A DNA stretch of 64,000 nucleotides from Stachybotrys elegans (lineage: Eukaryota > Ascomycota > Sordariomycetes > Hypocreales > Stachybotryaceae): positions 496,001 to 560,000 of the forward strand of contig JAGPNK010000003.1 of assembly GCA_020746835.1 (NCBI GenBank), in the 5' to 3' direction. The position numbers and the translations under genes are program-made. Below, piece after piece: positions 20,629 to 31,445 of this stretch. Under the pieces are notes generated by a model. The model saw only the letters and a list, made by a program, of their open reading frames with translations, was not told the DNA's origin and made no database searches. Each line of letters begins with the position of its first letter. Positions within the stretch are counted from its first letter, which is position 1.

Positions 20629-21752
20629 ATGCCCACCATGCCCAAGCATACCAGAAGCTCGAGCGCCTCGCATAGCCGCTACACTGCGCAGCAACACATC
20701 CCCGTCACTGTCGACCCGGCGGCTATCTACGCCCAGCAGCGCATGACCATGCCTGCTGCTGCTTATTATACCGTCGCCTCCTCCTCTGCTGCCTCTGCTA
20801 TGCCTCTCCCTCCTCAACACCACCAGCAAGCCTACGACCCTTACCCAACCGTCACCATCCCCTCAGCGCCCGCCGCACCCATGCCTCCCGTTCGAGCCAG
20901 CAACGGCGCCTGGACCCAGCAGGATGACCAGCAGCTCATCGCCGCTCGCATGCAGGGCCTCAACTGGGCTCAGATCAAGGACACCTACTTCCCCAGCAAG
21001 ACTGGCAACGCATGCCGCAAGCGCCACGAGCGCCTCATGGACAAGAAGGGCGTCGACGACTGGGACACCCGCAAGCTCCAGCGCCTGGCCCAGGACTACA
21101 TGAGCCTCCGGAAGGAGATCTGGAGCCCCCTGGCCGAGAAGACGGGCGAGAAGTGGCAGACCGTTGAGCAGAAGGTATTCCTTTTACACACCGAAGGCTT
21201 TGGCTTGGATCTCGACTAATCAGAACCTTCCCCCGTTTTCAGTGCATGGCCAATGGCTTGAAGAACCTCATGAGTGCTGCCCGCACGGGATCGCGTCGCG
21301 ACAAGATGGAAAGGGCTGGTGCTCCTCTCTCAGGGTATGACGACGACAGCGGTATCTCCGGCCTCGACCTGACCCCCGTTGATGACCTAGACGCCTCCTA
21401 CAGTAGTCCCGAGACCAACGGCTCTGGTTCCCACGCGGCTGCTGCCTATCTGTCCCAAGGCTCTCACCCCCATGCCCACCACCACCAACACCACCACCAA
21501 CAGCAGCACCATCATCAGCAGCAGCATCACCATGCTCAGCTGCACCCTCACGCTCATGCCCACCTCCAGCCCCTTGCCCCTGGCCCCAACGGCTACGCTC
21601 CCATGGGTGCCTACGCCGGCAACGGCTACCACGGCTACTCGTCCAGTGGGAGCTCCCAGGACAGCAGCCCTTACATGCACGGCCAGAGGCAGTCGAGCGC
21701 CGACATGGGCATCGAGGCCATCATCCACAGACCTGGGCGTCGGGTCGCATAA
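20629..21752 (+). CDS. Myb/SANT DNA-binding domain protein with His/Gln-rich tail
   Basis: Two exons, 20629-21174 and 21243-21752, give 351 residues. The 68-bp intron has donor GTATTC and acceptor TTTTCAG and joins EQK to CMANGLKN in phase 0. ATG 20629 (MPTMPK) is the first in-frame ATG; a second at 20638 is equally plausible. A Myb/SANT-like domain sits at about residues 93-145 (GAWTQQDDQQLIAARMQGLNWAQIKD, then NACRKRHERLM), with the usual Trp spacing. The N-terminus is Ser/Ala/Pro-rich. The C-terminal half has a long low-complexity tract of His, Gln and Ala around DNA 21460-21570. Probably a nuclear transcription regulator; target genes unknown. The very long pyrimidine-rich leader with upstream ATGs suggests translational control (inference). 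Confidence 0.85.
21462..21570 (+). repeat. CAC/CAG low-complexity tract encoding His/Gln
   Basis: In-frame CACCAC/CAGCAG repeats in exon 2 of the Myb-like gene encode alternating His and Gln clusters, followed by HPHAHAHL. Likely disordered and length-variable. Confidence 0.85.
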
Positions 21753-22305
21753 CGACGCGTCCACTCCTTTTCCGCTCTTTCCACTTCTTCATCATTCACT
21801 CTTTTACCACCATTCTTTAATTGTTCACTGTCTTGCTTTTCTTGTTTCTTCCCCTTGATTGTTTGGAATTAGCATAGCACGGAGTTTGGGTAGGACCATT
21901 GGATTCATCAGCGGCATTGGCCAGGACATGACCTGACGTTCTTGTGTTTGTGGAATGAAGGAAATACATGTAATGAATCAAGACTGGCGGTGGAGGCACT
22001 TGAAAGCGAGGACGTCTTGGACGCCTACGACTTTAGTCTGAGCCTACGTGGCTGCGGACTGTATCTGATGACATGTACGGAGAATAGCCAGAAGCGATCG
22101 CGTCAATGAATTATACCCATAAAGCACTTTCCGATGGTCCAATGAAGTGGCTCTTATTCAACAAAAGATGGGCGCTTATCCGCTCCAATATGATTCGTCA
22201 TACCTAGTGAACAGGTGTCCCTCATTGTGAGGACCTCGTGTAGGAGGTTATGGTACAATATACAAGGTCGCGTTGCGATCACACATAGTCATACATATTT
22301 GCCAA
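21753..22305. other. Convergent intergenic region
   Basis: Lies between the 3' ends of the Myb-like gene (plus) and COX10 (minus). No gene or structured RNA recognised. Confidence 0.5.
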
Positions 22306-23769
22306 TCACCGTTGTGCGCCCGAGATTTGTGCCGGCATGTCTTTGACCGTCATGCTGGCCATCTCCTCCTGCTCGTCGTCATCCTCCCACTCTCCTTCCT
22401 CGGACGACCCAAAGACGCTCTTCCACGCCCGGCTCCACATGTCTTTCTTGTGGACAAGGGCGAGGATCATGACAACGGGGAGATGCCAAACGCTGGCCCA
22501 GAACAGGCCGCGTGCACTGCCCTTGTGGCCTTCATGCTTGTAGAAACGGATGGATTCCCGAATAATCCAGACATTGATGGGCAGACTGGTCAGGGCAAAG
22601 TACCAATCTGTGACACCAGCTGCAGACAGACCGACGCAGAGCGGGATAAATACCAGGCTGTATCGGAGAGCAACGCGAGCGTTCCTTGCCGGGTTCGTCC
22701 ATGCGAGCATGCGGAGACCGGCTGCCTTGTATTCCTCGCGGATGGACCAACTAAGGGCCATGAAATGGGGAAACTGCCATGCGAAGAGAAGCCCTCCAAG
22801 CAGCCATCCACCTATGGACGAACCATCGCTGGCGAAGAGGAGTTCTCTCCATGAGCCGTCCTTGGTAGCCACCTCGCCTGCAGCAGCAGCCCAGCCCATC
22901 AGGGGGGGGATTCCGCCAACGACAGCCCCGATCCATGTGTTGAAGGCTGTGACGGCCTTGAGAGGAGTATATACACCAGCGTAAAGAACAATGTTGGTGA
23001 GGCCGAGGAATGAGGTGGTGGGGTTAACGCCAAAATATAGCGCGGCCACGCCCGTTGCGCCGGACATGATGGCGAAAAGGACGGCGCTGCGCGTGGAGAT
23101 GAGTCTCCTGACCAAGGGCCTGTTTCTGGTGCGGGACATCTTGGCGTCGGTCTTGGGCTCGTAGAGCATGTTAAAGGTGTTGGCGCTGGTGGAACAGAGG
23201 AGCGTTCCCGTGGTGAGGAAAAGAAGTGTAAGAGGGCTCAGACTCGGGGTCTCGGTGGCGCTCGACGAAAGCAGCTCGGGAACGGGGTAGATGGCGTACG
23301 AAGCCATGGCCGTCAAGGTTACCAGCATGGTCAATCTGGGTTTTGAGAGGGAGAGAAAGATGGAAAAGTTTCGGCGGAAAGAGTTGGTAGGCTGGGCCGT
23401 AGCAGCTGTTGTGAGGAGTGACGAGGCATCGGGCGGCATTGGGACGTCTGCGGCGGCGCTCGCTTGCTTTCTGGCTTGCCTTCGTCGGTGTGGAGGCAGC
23501 TCGGCGAGCGTCTGAGGCGTGTGGGCTTCGGTGGAGGATGTCGATGCGGCCGAAGTAGACGAGTTCCGGGGCTTGAGGACGAGGAACTCGAGGCAATTGG
23601 AGCGCTCAAAGAGGCGGTTCGAGATGAAGAAGGCATTGGCGGCGGCACGGGGAGCGTGGAAGGTGATGGCAGAGGAGAATCGGCGGCAGCATGGCGGCGC
23701 GTCACGAGCAAGCAGGTGAAGCCTGGGGAGCTCGGCTGGGCGCAGGAAAAGTCGTGGTGAGGGCCGCAT
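22306..23769 (-). CDS. COX10: Heme O synthase (protoheme IX farnesyltransferase), mitochondrial
   Basis: Intronless gene of 487 residues starting at the ATG at 23769. It belongs to the UbiA prenyltransferase superfamily: SKPRLTMLVTLTAMASYAIYP at the first helix, the first metal/diphosphate motif in NTFNMLYEPKTDAKMSRT, and the conserved RNRPL, YTPLKAVTAFNTWIGAVVG and WQFPHFMALSW segments. The Arg/Ser/Ala-rich N-terminus of about 120 residues is a mitochondrial presequence. The enzyme converts heme B to heme O by adding a farnesyl group in the inner mitochondrial membrane, the first step to heme A of cytochrome oxidase. Seven or more hydrophobic segments are visible. The C-terminal tail is Glu/Asp-rich (EEGEWEDDDEQEE), an extension seen in some fungal homologues. 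Confidence 0.95.
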   Translation of the reverse strand: MRPSPRLFLRPAELPRLHLLARDAPPCCRRFSSAITFHAPRAAANAFFISNRLFERSNCLEFLVLKPRNSSTSAASTSSTEAHTPQTLAELPPHRRRQARKQASAAADVPMPPDASSLLTTAATAQPTNSFRRNFSIFLSLSKPRLTMLVTLTAMASYAIYPVPELLSSSATETPSLSPLTLLFLTTGTLLCSTSANTFNMLYEPKTDAKMSRTRNRPLVRRLISTRSAVLFAIMSGATGVAALYFGVNPTTSFLGLTNIVLYAGVYTPLKAVTAFNTWIGAVVGGIPPLMGWAAAAGEVATKDGSWRELLFASDGSSIGGWLLGGLLFAWQFPHFMALSWSIREEYKAAGLRMLAWTNPARNARVALRYSLVFIPLCVGLSAAGVTDWYFALTSLPINVWIIRESIRFYKHEGHKGSARGLFWASVWHLPVVMILALVHKKDMWSRAWKSVFGSSEEGEWEDDDEQEEMASMTVKDMPAQISGAQR

Positions 23770-24748
23770 GGTTGCCGGCAGCTCCGCGCATGGCGGTCGT
23801 AGACGGCAGGCGCTCGAGGTAGTCGTGGGAACTCAATGGCGAGTTTCGCTGGCGGCACGGCTGGTTCGATCTGTGGTCTCATCTTCATCGTCGAGGAAAA
23901 TTGGGCTTCGGTAAGTTTGGGTGGACACGTGAGTGATCATGTGACTAAAATCCAACTGAGCAGCCAAAATGTGAGAAGGTGTAGAATTACAAGTATTGAG
24001 AAAGATGAAGGTGAATTGGATGCATTGAAAAATCCTAATTTAAGAAACCTGTTATTTTGATGAATTTATATGCTCATCATGGAAGGTCAAGACTTTTGAC
24101 GGCTTTGTTCATCCCGGCATTTTTCGCCAACGTCTGAATTCGACGATGGATATGGATAATGGGTTGCTTGGATTCAGCTAGCGCCGATTTATCCCGAATC
24201 CAACACAACTGTAGTAGATGGCATGAGAGGCATACGGCTGGTGAGGCAATTTACCGACCACGATGTTTTTATAGGAGCAATTTTCATCCGAGTAGATGGC
24301 GATGAATATTTTGATTTATTTATGCACTCATCTTTGCATTCTTGACTGATGCTCGACTTAATGAGCAAACATGCCCAACAATCACATGTAAGATGTAAGT
24401 AAGCCACGGCGACAGGACAAAAGAATCTGGGCAAGTCTACCATAATCTTGAGATTATCTCTGCTAAAAAATAAAAATCGAATGCAGTTACAAATATGACT
24501 CATTCAACCACACTTTATAAATACCCTCATCATCGTATCGACTTTGTCACATCCTCTGAACGTCCATTCCTGCCCCACCATCGTCCTTGCCGTTACTTGG
24601 TTACTTGGTTACTTGGTTACCCCACGTCCACCCGTCAAAATTTGCCCAAACCTTCTCTTGACATCATTCGCCAGGGTATCGCATCGACAAGGCTGACATC
24701 CTTGTCTGTACTTGCATCGCACCAGCTGTTCTACCTTCGTCGCCCGCC
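23770..24748. other. Divergent promoter region between COX10 and ADE1
   Basis: About 980 bp between divergent genes. The middle (23,930-24,520) is noticeably AT-rich compared with its surroundings, with no coding signal. It also holds the 8-bp tandem repeat annotated separately. Confidence 0.5.
24593..24620 (+). repeat. (TTACTTGG)3.5 tandem repeat in ADE1 leader
   Basis: Three perfect copies of an 8-bp unit plus a half copy, about 130 bp upstream of the ADE1 start codon. Confidence 0.95.
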
Positions 24749-26413
24749 ATGGCTGTCGAAACGCTGACCTCGATCCCCCTCGCTTCTCTCCCCAAGCTGT
24801 CGCAGGGCAAAGTGAGGTACGATGTTCGCCTCAAGCCGCCCGGGAATGCGTCTAATCTGGGATGCGCAGAGACCTGTATTCGCTTCCTGACGAAAAGACT
24901 CTTCTCTTCGTCACCTCGGGTGCGTAGTTTGGCTCAATGCGTGCGCGCGTAAATGGACCTGCGAAGCTGACGCTGGGTAGATCGCATTTCTGCCTACGAT
25001 GTCATTCTCAAGGTCCGTCTTCCACTCCAAGACCTGCCACTGCCGCTGTTTGCCACCGTATAATTGACTCGTAAAAGAATGGCGTCTCCTCCAAGGGCCA
25101 GATTCTGACCCTCCTGTCGGCTAAGTGGTTTGAGGTCCTTGCCGCTGGTGTACCCGGCCTCAAGCACCACTTCCTCCAGCTTGGCCCCCCATCCACGGCG
25201 GGAGTCATCACTGCCGAGGAGCGATCCATGCTGCGTGGCCGATCTATGACTGTCCGGTAAGTTGTTTGCTGCCCGTAAGATGCAATCCAGTGCCTTCTCC
25301 CTTGCTCGGCTATACGGCTGAGCTTCTTGGCACGGGTAACTACGATAAGTGGCGGCCACTAATTTGTTTTCAGCCGTCTGAAGATCTTCCCCGTGGAGGC
25401 AATTGGTAGGTGCAACCGTGGTGCATACGCGGCAGTGTTTCGTTGAGCTTCCCACCTCGTCGTAACATCTCTGACAAGTGGAATCCAGTCCGTGGATACG
25501 TCACCGGAAGTGCCTGGGCCGAGTATGTGCACCCTCAACCGTTTCCATCCTGGCAAACCTGGCCCCTAACAGCCCCGACAATAGATACGAGAAGACACAG
25601 ACCATCCACGGCCTGCCGCAGCCCGCTGGCCTTGCCCGCTGCGAGAAGCTTCCCCAGCCCATCTACACGCCATCCACCAAGGCCGAGATCGGCGAGAAGG
25701 ATGAAAACATCTCTCCCGATGAGGCTCGCAAGATTGTCGGAGACAAATACGCCGCCCGCATAGAGGAGTTGGCCCTTGCTTGCTACAACGCGGGTGCCGC
25801 TTACGCCGAAGAGCGAGGCATCATCATCGTGAGTGCTTCCAGGTGAAACCCTGAAACGTGTACTCACGCCCCATCCTTAGGCCGATACCAAGTTTGAGTT
25901 TGGCCTCGATGAGGAGACGGATGAAGTTTACTTGGTGGACGAGGTCCTCACGTACGTAAAGACAGATTTGTCCCCTTGCCTCATGGTGCACCCCGATAAC
26001 TGACCGAGCTTGTTACGGAACAGGCCAGACTCTTCCCGCTTCTGGAGCAAAGCTGACTACCAAGGTACGCACTATTGTTTCTGTGTGACAAGACCAATAC
26101 TGACACGGAATAGTCGGCCGCGAGCAGGACTCCTGTGCGTTATCCACAAAGGTGCATCAATCGTGATGTCAGTGCTGATACTAATTGCCGACAGTTGACA
26201 AGCAGGTGTTGAGGAACTGGCTGACCGCTAACGGGCTGGTACGTACCACAGCCGGATTGCCATCCAACAACGCTGACCTCTACGTAGAAGGGCAAACAGG
26301 ATGTGGAAATGACGCCCGAGGTTGTTGAGAAGACCAGGGACCGCTACCTTGAGGTCTACAAGCTGCTGACGGGAACGACCATGGAGGAGACACTCAAGTC
26401 CATCCAAGAATAA
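24749..26413 (+). CDS. ADE1: SAICAR synthetase (phosphoribosylaminoimidazole-succinocarboxamide synthase)
   Basis: Twelve exons: 24749-24816, 24870-24919, 24981-25012, 25078-25256, 25374-25405, 25489-25522, 25585-25828, 25881-25951, 26024-26064, 26114-26134, 26195-26238 and 26288-26413. Together they give 313 residues (yeast Ade1 is 306). Every junction has GT..AG and restores conserved sequence: GKVRDLYSLPD, FVTSDRISAYDVIL, GVITAEERSMLRGRSM, VEAIVRGYVTGSAWAEYEK, IIIADTKFEFGLD, LVDEVLTPDSSRFW, GREQDSFDKQVLRNWL. The enzyme joins CAIR and aspartate using ATP in step 7 of purine biosynthesis in the cytosol. The intron density (11 introns in 1.67 kb, exons as short as 21 nt) is striking beside intronless neighbours. 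Confidence 0.93.
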
Positions 26414-27860
26414 GCAAATAGCGGTGGCCACCCACATGACGGAAAGGCGCACGAGACCAGGAGCATGCAATCGGGTGGCTGGTACCGGTATGGATTCAGT
26501 GAGCTTCGTATCATGCAACGCGGAGTTCACCAGGCGGATAGCGGCTCAATGGACTTCCCTTTGCCATGACGATCCAAACAACCCTCCTTGATCCACCCCC
26601 CGAAGCGTATTTGTCCGAGCAGGCAGCAAACTTACACTCCCTCGCCTAGTCTTGGCGGATTTGCCGCGCCTTCGACAAGGGCAGTATGTAGTCCATTACG
26701 GAGAATCCTCTAGAAACGCAATCAAGCTGCCCATAACCACGGCACGAGGCATCCCGGCTTCCGTTTCACCAGCATACATGCCCTTACCATGATGTTTTTC
26801 GGCTCGGTGCATTTCAGCTTCTCCACATCCTCAGGCATTGTGCATATCGTCTCAACCTCGGCGAAGTCCAGAACGTTGAGGGCAATCTGTCCTACCTCAA
26901 GAGTTGTTGGGGCAAGCGACGTCATGAAGAGGAATGATGACGATGATGCTATTCTCTCTTGTGCATTAATACCCAATTCGGGACCATATCTTTCCTCCAA
27001 TGTCCTTCTCCTATCATCTTCACCTTCTCTACGCAAGCCATTCCGAAAGCCTTGGAGCATCCAGTCTTTGGGATGGTGTCTGCGACCCGCGGGTTGTAAG
27101 ACACCATCCCAGCCCCAAGCCCCCCTTGCATCGACTGTAAGTCCCTGCCGATGAGTTGCGTCGACGTGCAGCTAACTGTTTTGTGAATCCACTAGCAACA
27201 CGGTTCTGACTCTGCACCCCAACTGCAAGAGACATACTGGACGAAACATTCCATCCCCCACATGAGCTTTCTCATGCCGCCTTGCAACGCAATCAGCCAC
27301 CCGTAGGGCGCATAGGTTGCACCCTACGGTCGAATAGGCATGTACGAAGCCTCCAAAGCAATTGATCCACGCGCTGACCATACATCTCAGGAAAGGCACA
27401 CCAAACAACACCGAAGCAGCGTCGACAGATCGAGCTGGGAAGCCACCCACGGCGATGCGAAGCTGCGCGACAGGGAGTAAGAGCAGAGAGGAGTTGCCTT
27501 TTGAGTTTAGACCAATGAAGCTAACCCCGGTAGGAGAACGGCTGACGCAATGAAGTCTAGGGACAATGCCGACGCGATATGGCAGCCCAAACAAACGTTC
27601 GAGCAGAGGGGAGATTGGTTCTGGCCGCGGTGGGACGCCCCGTGTCGGTGCGCATGGTATCCTTCGCTCGTCCGAAACCACTCTGCGTCAGACTACCTCT
27701 CTGGGCTATCGTCCTTGGGGAGATTGGTCCAACGCCAACGCGCCGGGTTTCGTGGACCAGATGCTCTTCCCCGGTATCAATGCTCATCCCTTCCAATCCC
27801 ATCAGATCGCATGTATGTACACCCCAGGAGATGATGCGCAGCTGAGAGACTCATGCTAAG
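26414..27860. other. 3' flank of ADE1 and start of the degenerate region
   Basis: After the ADE1 stop there is no intact gene. The open frames on both strands are short, overlapping and without recognisable domains. From roughly 27.5 kb the sequence grades into the helicase graveyard; some of the 27,550-27,860 segment may be eroded helicase N-terminus, but I cannot show it. Confidence 0.45.
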
Positions 27861-27879
27861 GGTACAGACTGCCGCGTGA

Positions 27880-28010
27880 CATGCCGAATGGCTGTTTGCC
27901 ACTGCAAAGGCCATAACGGCCGATGAGGCCGACGGAAACCGGGTTTGGTACCAGTTTCGGAACGATGAATCAACAACGTACCGGTCGTCTCCAAGGACAT
28001 AACGTCTCAG
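27880..28010 (+). pseudogene. SNF2-type ATPase fragment (pre-DEAH segment)
   Basis: The plus strand encodes AKAITADEADGNRVWYQFRN, which aligns with AKAATPEEADDNRIWYEFRD at 39,963-40,020, immediately ahead of a DEAH box there. Here the frame ends shortly afterwards in YRSSPRT and a stop, before any DEAH. It is a short relic copy of the same ancestral gene. Confidence 0.6.
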
Positions 28011-28044
28011 ACAGCAAGGGACATCGCCTCCAGGTGGGTTCTCG

Positions 28045-28755
28045 GTACCAAGATGGAGAAGGGCCATCCTGACGGAAGCAAGCCTGTCATACCCCTCGAC
28101 CAGCAGCTACGCATCGGCGAGTGCGCGCTGGAAGAAGACGAGCGCGCCGACCTGCGCCACGCATCCGAGGTCCACTTCGAGTTCCTGGTCATTGATGAGG
28201 CTCATCTAGTCCGAAAGCCCTGTGTGAGTTTCCTATCAATATTCCGTGTGTCCCGTACTGACCACGTCATCTAGATGTCGGGCAAGTCGAACCCCACGAG
28301 GTTGCGTCCACAGGTCACCCATATAATCCGCTCGCAAGATTGGGGATCACCCCGGCTTCACTGTCCGTCCCTGGTACTCTTCATGTATGGCGAATCCTTG
28401 TCATGGCCAATTCCAGTACCCTCTCCATAGGCAAATTCGCGCAGGCATTCAGAGCTAGGGCAGGATACAGTTGCCTCATTCGTCCGTCCGCCATCACATA
28501 CGACGAATGGGCGACTGTGTCCAGCAAAGAATCCCAGCTAGTGAAGGGCCTGACGGACGTTGATTACTCTCTGTTCAACAAGCGTCCCCTTGTATCCCTG
28601 CTAAGCGGCACACCCATGAAGCAAGGTCCGCAGAGCCTCAGGTCAACCTTTGACCTTGTCTGCCAGGCAGATAACCCTCAAGATAATCTTCAGCCTGCCA
28701 TCCCAACCTTCTCGCCACCCTGCCATTTCACGAAGCTTCAGTCCGAGATATAGCG
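28045..28755 (+). pseudogene. SNF2-type ATPase fragment with DEAH and SGTP motifs
   Basis: HFEFLVIDEAHLVRKP carries motif II (DEAH at 28194-28205) of SNF2-family ATPases. A plausible old intron follows (GTGAGT to CATCTAG, about 28224-28274). Downstream, in a different frame, is LVSLLSGTPMKQGP with motif III (SGTPM, 28605-28619). Frame changes and stops between the two motifs show the copy is broken. SNF2 proteins are DNA-dependent ATPases that remodel chromatin or translocate on DNA; this copy cannot encode a complete one. Confidence 0.7.
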
Positions 28756-29459
28756 TGTGTGGCCTTCGTCATGGGCCTTCGACACCCACCGGAACCCCCG
28801 TCTTGCTTTCTTCATGCGATGGATGTGGTCACACAATCCAGCGCACCGACGTTTGTCTTCCCTCAACTACTGTTTACACTCCACCCACGAGTCCAAAGAG
28901 GGGAGGGAACGCTTCGGCTAGGCCAAGGCCTTCATAGAGACGGCGCTCACATCTTCTCTACACTACAGAGATGAGATTGATATGCAACTCTCGAGGGACA
29001 GAAGTCTCGCCTATCTGCACAACGTCCATGCCAACGAGTGCCCTAAAGCGCTGCGTACACGCGAGCTGGAGCCGCCTGTCCCCGGAGTCAACCTGTAAGG
29101 CCGCTCTCTGGCGCTCCTATCTGCTCGACACTCCGAGACTTGCAGATCCCGCTTCAAGTGGATGAAGGGGCACCATAGCTGCCTTCCTGTCCGGGACCGC
29201 CGGGTTGGGGAGGCACTCCAACCGACGATCCCACTTCACCTGGACACGAGAATCGCTTCGTCTTCGTCTTCGCCTACGTTTCTCCTGCCAGAACAGCCAC
29301 GGTCAGCACCAGCGCAGTCCCAGACATCTCTCTACTGTGGCAACTCCGGGGTTGCGATTTCATGGGAGAAATATTCGTTTGGACGCGTAATTTCGAGCCC
29401 TTCTCAACACTCCAAGAAGCAACTTAGCCATGAAGCGAAGTCTGTCAAGAAGTCGTCAC

Positions 29460-29910
29460 CATGTATTGTTGCGTTGCAGTTTCTTCACCGACTCTTCGGC
29501 CTGTGTGCCTCTACGACAGCAATAGCTTGATCCCTACTGGGATGCGGCAGATGCTACAGGAGATATGCCTTTATGATATCCGCATCTTCGATGGGTTCAG
29601 CAACTCCGCGCGACACTTCTCTGTGAGTCACGTTCGGTGCCCCCAGCCGTACTGGCACCGCTCCGAGAAGCCTTTAAATGTGCCAATTGGGAAACATGGT
29701 GGTTCCAGAGCCATTACGGGGAAGTGCGCATACGGTGGACGAGATTCTCCAAGGCAAACGACCCAGTGTTGGGACTTGAGAACCGCCATTTCCGCTTCCT
29801 CCTATCAGTGGCTGAAATTGGGCGTTTTGCTCTTGATGTCTCTTCATTGCAAAGATGAGGCACCCCTCGATGACGGATACCGACTCCGGCTCAGATCTCG
29901 TTATCCCTGA
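29460..29910 (+). pseudogene. SNF2-type ATPase C-terminal tail fragment
   Basis: The segment GMRQMLQEICLYDIRIFDG (about 29,540-29,600) resembles WMPLMLQETCLYEAFRAYF at 36,361-36,417, where it follows helicase motif VI. The homology marks this as another copy of the same C-terminal tail. The surrounding open frames are short and disagree in phase, so no product is proposed. Confidence 0.5.
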
Positions 29911-30214
29911 ACAACTTCAACCCTATTGCCATGAGCCGGTTGGCCAACTACGACATCAGTCCCTGCACCTCTGAGCATGCCGTTATTGCATAAATTGCTA
30001 AGTACTGCACAAAGGCCGAGCAACAGAGTACCAGCTACATGAATGTAGCCAAGGCTATTATCCCTCATGCTTGAGGAGGGCGTCCGTTGGTTAGCTTCAC
30101 TGCCCGTTTGATGAACAAGATGGCATCAGAGAGAGATTGGTCCACTATGGAGATCATGCATCTTCTTCTCAATTTCCCACTACAAGAAGGATCCAGCATT
30201 ACTCGCAAAGTCGA

Positions 30215-30380
30215 CTGTCCTACATTCTCAGTCGCGTCAAGCCAGCCATGGGAGTTTGCTATCATCTCACTCCTTCCCAGACATGTGCTAGTCAACACGG
30301 TGATCGATCGGCTTGGCGAATTGAATCATGGGCGGCTTCAGCAGGTACAAATGGGCGGCCCTCGCCGACTTGAAGCTGCA
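30215..30380 (+). pseudogene. Helicase C-terminal (motif VI-like) fragment, copy R1
   Basis: Encodes FSVASSQPWEFAIISLL then NTVIDRLGELNHG. It is a clear DNA-level relative of the copy at 31,210-31,440. The VIDRLGELNHG segment resembles motif VI of SNF2 helicases (consensus xxIGRxxRxGQ). It sits in a 190-codon frame (30,087-30,659) that has no other recognisable domain. Confidence 0.5.
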
Positions 30381-30660
30381 CACCCGTGCAAGTCTTCGCG
30401 AGAAGCCACAAAAGTGGCGCACACTTCGTCGGTGCGGGACCTCGAGGGGTCTGTCGCGATGGCCTTGGGAATCCGAAGAGGCGCTATATTCCAAGGGCAC
30501 ATACCAGATAACTCGTCGCTCCATGGACCCAGCAAGAGGGAGATCAGAGCCGGTACGACCGACGACGAAGTGGCCGAGCTTCGACAATTCCTCAGCACAC
30601 GCGCCCGTATTGACCCCCAGGCAATGACTGTAGAGGGGCGCCTTTCATTGACGACATGAG

Positions 30661-30960
30661 GGCTATGCGCCGTTCTGGAGGGCGATAATTGGCGTAGGAG
30701 TCTCTGGTGTCTTGACGGAAATCAGACCTCACGCCGCGGTCAAGTCCATCTCAAAAAGTTCTCCATACATGAGGCGGAGAAGCTAGGCCCAGAGGAGGCC
30801 ATCTTCATTCTGGGTCAATCTCACCCTGACGTGGAACCAACCGGTAACCTGGTGCCGTACCACTTGGCCTCCAAACCTTTGGAAGACTTCAAGTTCGGCC
30901 CTATCATAATCGACGAGGCTCACCAGGCCCGGAACTCACCAACTCCTTCATCGTCTTAAT
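30661..30960 (+). pseudogene. SNF2-type ATPase fragment with DEAH box
   Basis: An uninterrupted frame of about 99 codons ends at the stop at 30958-30960. It reads HEAEKLGPEEAIFILGQS, then LEDFKFGPIIIDEAHQARN, with the DEAH motif at 30912-30923. Upstream and downstream helicase motifs are missing in frame. Truncated relic of motif I-II territory. Confidence 0.65.
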
Positions 30961-31204
30961 TGGAGGTCCCTCGTATAGGTTACAGGGACACCGATGATGG
31001 CTGGAACCCAAGACTTGTCTTGGAAGACATAGGGCTCTGTTACACCACCCTGGCATATCATCGCGCAGCGCCTAGGAGATATTGAAGGGCTATGGGTCAA
31101 GAAGCATGGCACGCTCAAGGTTGAAACGTTGGCAATATTGGTCTTGATGTTCTCACTTCCAGGACAATCCACCCATCAATGAAGGATACGGATCCTACGT
31201 CCGG

Positions 31205-31445
31205 TCTTGTTATCCTACATTCTCAGTCGCGTCGAATGAGCTATGGGAAGTTGCAATCGTCGAGCGAGTCTCCGGGAACGTGCTGTCCAACACGGTGATA
31301 TCGGATTTCCCGTTTGTGTGCCCCAATGGGATACAGACCAGATCCAACACGGTGATTGATCGGCTCGGGGAGCTGAACCATGGTCATGGCTTCAGCAGGT
31401 ACATATGGACGGCCCTCACCGACTCGAAGGGTGATCCTGATAACG
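31205..31445 (+). pseudogene. Helicase C-terminal fragment, copy R2, with a 57-bp insertion
   Basis: Encodes FSVASNELWEVAIVERVSG and NTVIDRLGELNHGHGFSRY, matching copy R1. Relative to R1 it carries an extra 57 bp, made of 43 new bases (31300-31342) plus a duplicated 14-bp sequence TCCAACACGGTGAT (31286-31299 and 31343-31356). The insertion keeps the frame. The new bases also occur, inverted, near 43,050-43,084. Confidence 0.6.
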
